Below, piece by piece: positions 6,692 through 8,533 of a DNA stretch of 8,533 nucleotides. Positions within the stretch are counted from its first letter, which is position 1. Each line of letters begins with the position of its first letter. Below the pieces are notes generated by a model. That model did not search any database. It was given only the letters and a program-made list of their open reading frames with translations, and was not told the DNA's origin. Source of the stretch: a bacterium (GTDB taxonomy: Bacteria > Desulfobacterota > Binatia > UBA12015); contig JAPOLW010000139.1 of assembly GCA_029976905.1 (NCBI GenBank), positions 1 through 8,533 on the forward strand, given 5' to 3'. The position numbers and the translations under genes are program-made.

Positions 6692-6708
6692 CGCGCCACC
6701 CTGGCGCG
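6692..6708 (-). terminator. Possible hairpin between the DUF763 gene and argC
   Basis: CGCGCCA-CCC-TGGCGCG forms a perfect 7-bp stem with a 3-base loop, in the 77-base gap after the DUF763 stop and before argC. There is no T-run after it in either direction, so it does not fit a standard intrinsic terminator; it could be a GC-rich terminator-like or attenuating structure. The rest of the gap (6664-6691 and 6709-6740) shows nothing clear. Confidence 0.35.
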
Positions 6709-6740
6709 CGACCTTCGCTCCCTCGCCCCGACGGCGCTCT

Positions 6741-8045
6741 TCAGAGGCCCGGCAAACGCCGTTGCCCACGGGCCGGGGGCGGCGCCGACGGCCGCCGCCG
6801 CCCCGCCGTTCGACCACCGAGGACGTGGGATCGGGCCCGCTCTCGCGCGACGAATTCCTCGAAGCCCGGGCCGTCGGTGCGACGCTCGAGCCAGCGGGCC
6901 TGACGATCCAGACGCCCGATCGCCGCGAGCCGATCGTCTCCAGGCAGGCGCCGGGCGCGACGGACGGCATCCTGCAGGACGCGGATCGTCTCGTCGTAGA
7001 CCTCGAGCGGCACCGGGAAGGGATGGCCGTCCTTGCCGCCGAGCGCGAGCGAGAACCGGGCCGGATCGGTGAAGCGGCAGGGCGCTCCGTGGATCACCTC
7101 GGCCGCCATCGCCAGGGCCAGCAGGGTGCGCGCCCCGAGCCCGGGCGTGAGGAGAAGCGAGGGGAAGTCCGGCGGACGGGCGCTCTGCGCCGCCAGAATG
7201 GTTCCGCGCAGACGCCTCTCGATCACGTCGGATGCGTGTACGGCGTGATGCCGGGGCATGGTCAGATGCAGGCGGGGTTTCGACGGTCCGTGCGTCGCGG
7301 GTTCGATCAGGGCCTCGCTCGTCGCCTGGACGGCCGCCTCGGGGCTCCAGTGGCGCAGGGCGGCAACGGCGCGCTCGGGGTCGCCGGCCACCAAGGTCAT
7401 CTGCGCCGCCCGCGCCCGGCGCGCGCGCTCGTCGACCAGGTTCACGATGCGACCCGTTCCAGGACCCTCGATGGCGGCGTGCGGATCCGCAACGAAGCTC
7501 CCGAGCCCCTCGGAAGTCCAATGGTACCGACGGGCCTCGCCGCGCGCCCCGTTCATGCCCTGCTGCACCACGACCCAGGCGCCGTCGTCGGTCACGAAGA
7601 AACCGTGCAGATAGAGTTCGAAGCCGTCCTGGACCGCGGCACTGTCGATCTTTGCAACCAGGCGGCTGGTGCGCGCCAACGCGGCGCCGTCGAGACCAAC
7701 GCGATCTCCGACGTCCATCAACTCCCCGGGCGTCCGTCGGGAGTGGCGGCCCCGTCCACCGCAGACGTGGATCCCCAACTCGGCCGAGAGCGGCGTCAGA
7801 CCCCTCTTGAGGGCGCCGATGACCGACGTGGTGATCCCCGAAGAGTGCCAGTCCATTCCCATGACGGCACCAAAGGATTGGAACCAGAATGGGCTGGCGA
7901 GACGGCGAAGAAACTCCTCACGGCCGTAATGGTGCACGATGGCCTCGGTGAGAACGGCGCCCAGGCGGGTCATCCGCTCCCCGAGCCAACGCGGTACCCG
8001 ACCGCCATGCAGAGGTAGGTCCGCACTTCCCGTCGAACGCGGCAC
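6741..8045 (-). CDS. DUF763 family protein, function unknown
   Basis: This 434-residue protein fits DUF763, a family conserved in many archaea and bacteria with no settled function that I know of. Conserved blocks seen: GSADLPLHGGRVPRWL near the N-terminus (6-21), SPFWFQSFGAVMGMDWHSSG (51-70), GGRGRHSRRTP (97-106), AKIDSAAVQDGFELY (131-145), VVVQQGMN (158-165) with ARRYHW (171-176), and GGKDGHPFPVP (336-346). TPGLGARTLLALAM (300-313) resembles a helix-hairpin-helix DNA-binding motif, which is my inference. The tail (about 409-434) is basic and low in complexity. The GTG at 8045 is chosen because the conserved N-terminus starts immediately after it; the ATG at 8207 would add 54 unconserved residues and overlap the divergent gene. 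It has no clear ribosome site, and a TATCCT hexamer (8060-8055) lies so close that the message may be leaderless. It is followed by argC on the same strand. Confidence 0.85.
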   Translation of the reverse strand: MPRSTGSADLPLHGGRVPRWLGERMTRLGAVLTEAIVHHYGREEFLRRLASPFWFQSFGAVMGMDWHSSGITTSVIGALKRGLTPLSAELGIHVCGGRGRHSRRTPGELMDVGDRVGLDGAALARTSRLVAKIDSAAVQDGFELYLHGFFVTDDGAWVVVQQGMNGARGEARRYHWTSEGLGSFVADPHAAIEGPGTGRIVNLVDERARRARAAQMTLVAGDPERAVAALRHWSPEAAVQATSEALIEPATHGPSKPRLHLTMPRHHAVHASDVIERRLRGTILAAQSARPPDFPSLLLTPGLGARTLLALAMAAEVIHGAPCRFTDPARFSLALGGKDGHPFPVPLEVYDETIRVLQDAVRRARRLPGDDRLAAIGRLDRQARWLERRTDGPGFEEFVARERARSHVLGGRTAGRRRPSAPPPARGQRRLPGL

Positions 8046-8070
8046 GATCGCGAAAGGATACCCCGATCGT
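8044..8070. promoter_or_regulatory. Inverted repeat at the DUF763 start, possible operator
   Basis: ACGATCG (8044-8050) and CGATCGT (8064-8070) are perfect 7-base complements, 13 bases apart and 20 bases centre to centre, about two helical turns. They flank TATCCT (minus strand, 8060-8055), a possible -10 element of the DUF763 gene, and overlap its GTG. The rest of the divergent region (8071-8142) has TAGGCT (8100-8105), a weak -10 candidate for the plus-strand gene with no recognisable -35. Each arm contains the palindrome CGATCG, so chance in GC-rich DNA is possible. Confidence 0.3.
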
Positions 8071-8130
8071 CCGGGGGGGCGCGAACCGACGCCCTGGGGT
8101 AGGCTCGCAGAACAGGGCGCGGGGGTGCCC

Positions 8131-8136
8131 AGGAGG
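8131..8136 (+). promoter_or_regulatory. Strong ribosome binding site of the SpoIIAA-like gene
   Basis: AGGAGG lies 6 bases before the ATG at 8143 and fixes that start. It is the best ribosome site in the window and suggests good translation of this small protein. Confidence 0.75.
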
Positions 8137-8142
8137 AACGAC

Positions 8143-8533
8143 ATGATCGAGGTAATGAACGACCTTCCCGACCACGTGCTCGGGATCCGCGCGACCGGCC
8201 GCGTCACCGCGGACGATTATCGCGACGTACTCGTCCCCGCGCTCGAGAAGAAACTGGCCACCCATCGTCGGGTGCGCCTCCTCTACCTGCTCGCCGAGGA
8301 TTTCGAGGAGTACACCGGAGGGGCGGCATGGGAGGATACCAAGGTCGGCATGCGGCACCTGACCGCCTTCGAGCGCACCGCGGTCGTCACCGGGGTCGAG
8401 TGGCTCCAGAACATCGTCCGGGCCCTCGGATTCGCCTTCCCCGGGGAGGTCCGTCTCTTCGACGACGACGACGTTCAGGAAGCCCGCGAGTGGGTCTGCG
8501 AGCCGCCGCCGACCGGGGATCTGGGCTTCGAGC
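8143..8533 (+). CDS. SpoIIAA-like (STAS-related) protein, 3' end beyond window
   Basis: The first 130 codons are present with no stop before the right edge. The sequence fits the SpoIIAA-like family of small cytoplasmic proteins with a fold related to anti-sigma-factor antagonists. Seen: an N-terminal strand with VLGIRATGRVTADDYRDVL (12-30), the helix LVPALEKKL (30-38), the strand VRLLYLL (44-50), then GGAAWEDTKVGMRHLTAFER (59-78), a strand AVVTGVEWLQN, and EVRLFDDDDVQEAREWV before the edge. This is close to the full length of the usual 115-130 residue family, so the tail beginning CEPPPTGDLGFE may be an extension. The family's role is not established; a link to sigma-factor control is known for true SpoIIAA but not for these. 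It is divergent from the DUF763 gene by 97 bases. Confidence 0.8.
   Translation, partial: MIEVMNDLPDHVLGIRATGRVTADDYRDVLVPALEKKLATHRRVRLLYLLAEDFEEYTGGAAWEDTKVGMRHLTAFERTAVVTGVEWLQNIVRALGFAFPGEVRLFDDDDVQEAREWVCEPPPTGDLGFE

Noticed and set aside
5540..6970. Minus-strand open frame of 476 codons in another frame of the argC region
   Set aside because: argC is intact in its own frame; this frame gives an Arg/Gly/Pro-rich product crossing the intergenic hairpin.
6651..8018. Long plus-strand open frame of 455 codons opposite the DUF763 gene
   Set aside because: DUF763 blocks on the minus strand are unmistakable; the antisense frame has no family pattern and no ribosome site.
8046..8207. ATG at 8207 as start of the DUF763 gene
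   Set aside because: The added residues show no conservation pattern and would overlap the start of the well-supported SpoIIAA-like gene.
1..8533. CRISPR array, toxin-antitoxin pair, transposon ends or tRNA
   Set aside because: I looked for regularly spaced repeats, small paired genes, terminal inverted repeats and cloverleaf-like sequences and saw none.

Overview
The window is about 8.5 kb of high-GC DNA (roughly two thirds G+C by eye, not counted) and is densely coding. It suggests a Gram-negative, probably environmental bacterium: there is an exported lipoprotein, a periplasmic HtrA-type protease, a short (type 2) ArgC and a sugar/sulfotransferase gene set. A deltaproteobacterial/myxococcal-like lineage is a guess; nothing in the sequence fixes the taxon. 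I see no tRNA, rRNA, CRISPR array, transposase or phage gene.

Left third (1-2910, minus strand): an apparent operon read right to left. A sigma70-like promoter (2882-2910) is followed by a sulfotransferase-family gene, a Gfo/Idh/MocA oxidoreductase and a DegT/DnrJ/EryC1/StrS aminotransferase that runs off the left edge. The last two overlap by four bases (ATGA). Oxidoreductase plus aminotransferase is the classic pair for putting an amino group on a sugar or cyclitol; the sulfotransferase suggests a sulfated end product such as a surface polysaccharide or small glycoside. The substrate cannot be read from the sequence.

Middle (3009-5711): a lipoprotein of unknown function (minus) lies head to head with a secreted HtrA/Deg serine protease with PDZ domains (plus). 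Their start regions overlap: one CATG supplies an ATG on each strand. Just after the protease is a decayed fragment of a GNAT acetyltransferase, in which only the acetyl-CoA binding region is still recognisable.

Right part (5704-8533): argC (arginine biosynthesis, type 2, minus) converges on the protease and on the GNAT remnant. Upstream of it on the same strand is a DUF763 protein, conserved but of unknown function. A 97-base divergent region with an inverted repeat then leads to a SpoIIAA-like gene (plus) that runs off the right edge.

No stretch longer than about 205 bases lacks a gene. The best candidates for new biology are the sulfotransferase-oxidoreductase-aminotransferase operon, the orphan lipoprotein with start codons interlocked with a protease, and the DUF763 gene. 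No complete new defence or mobile system is visible.
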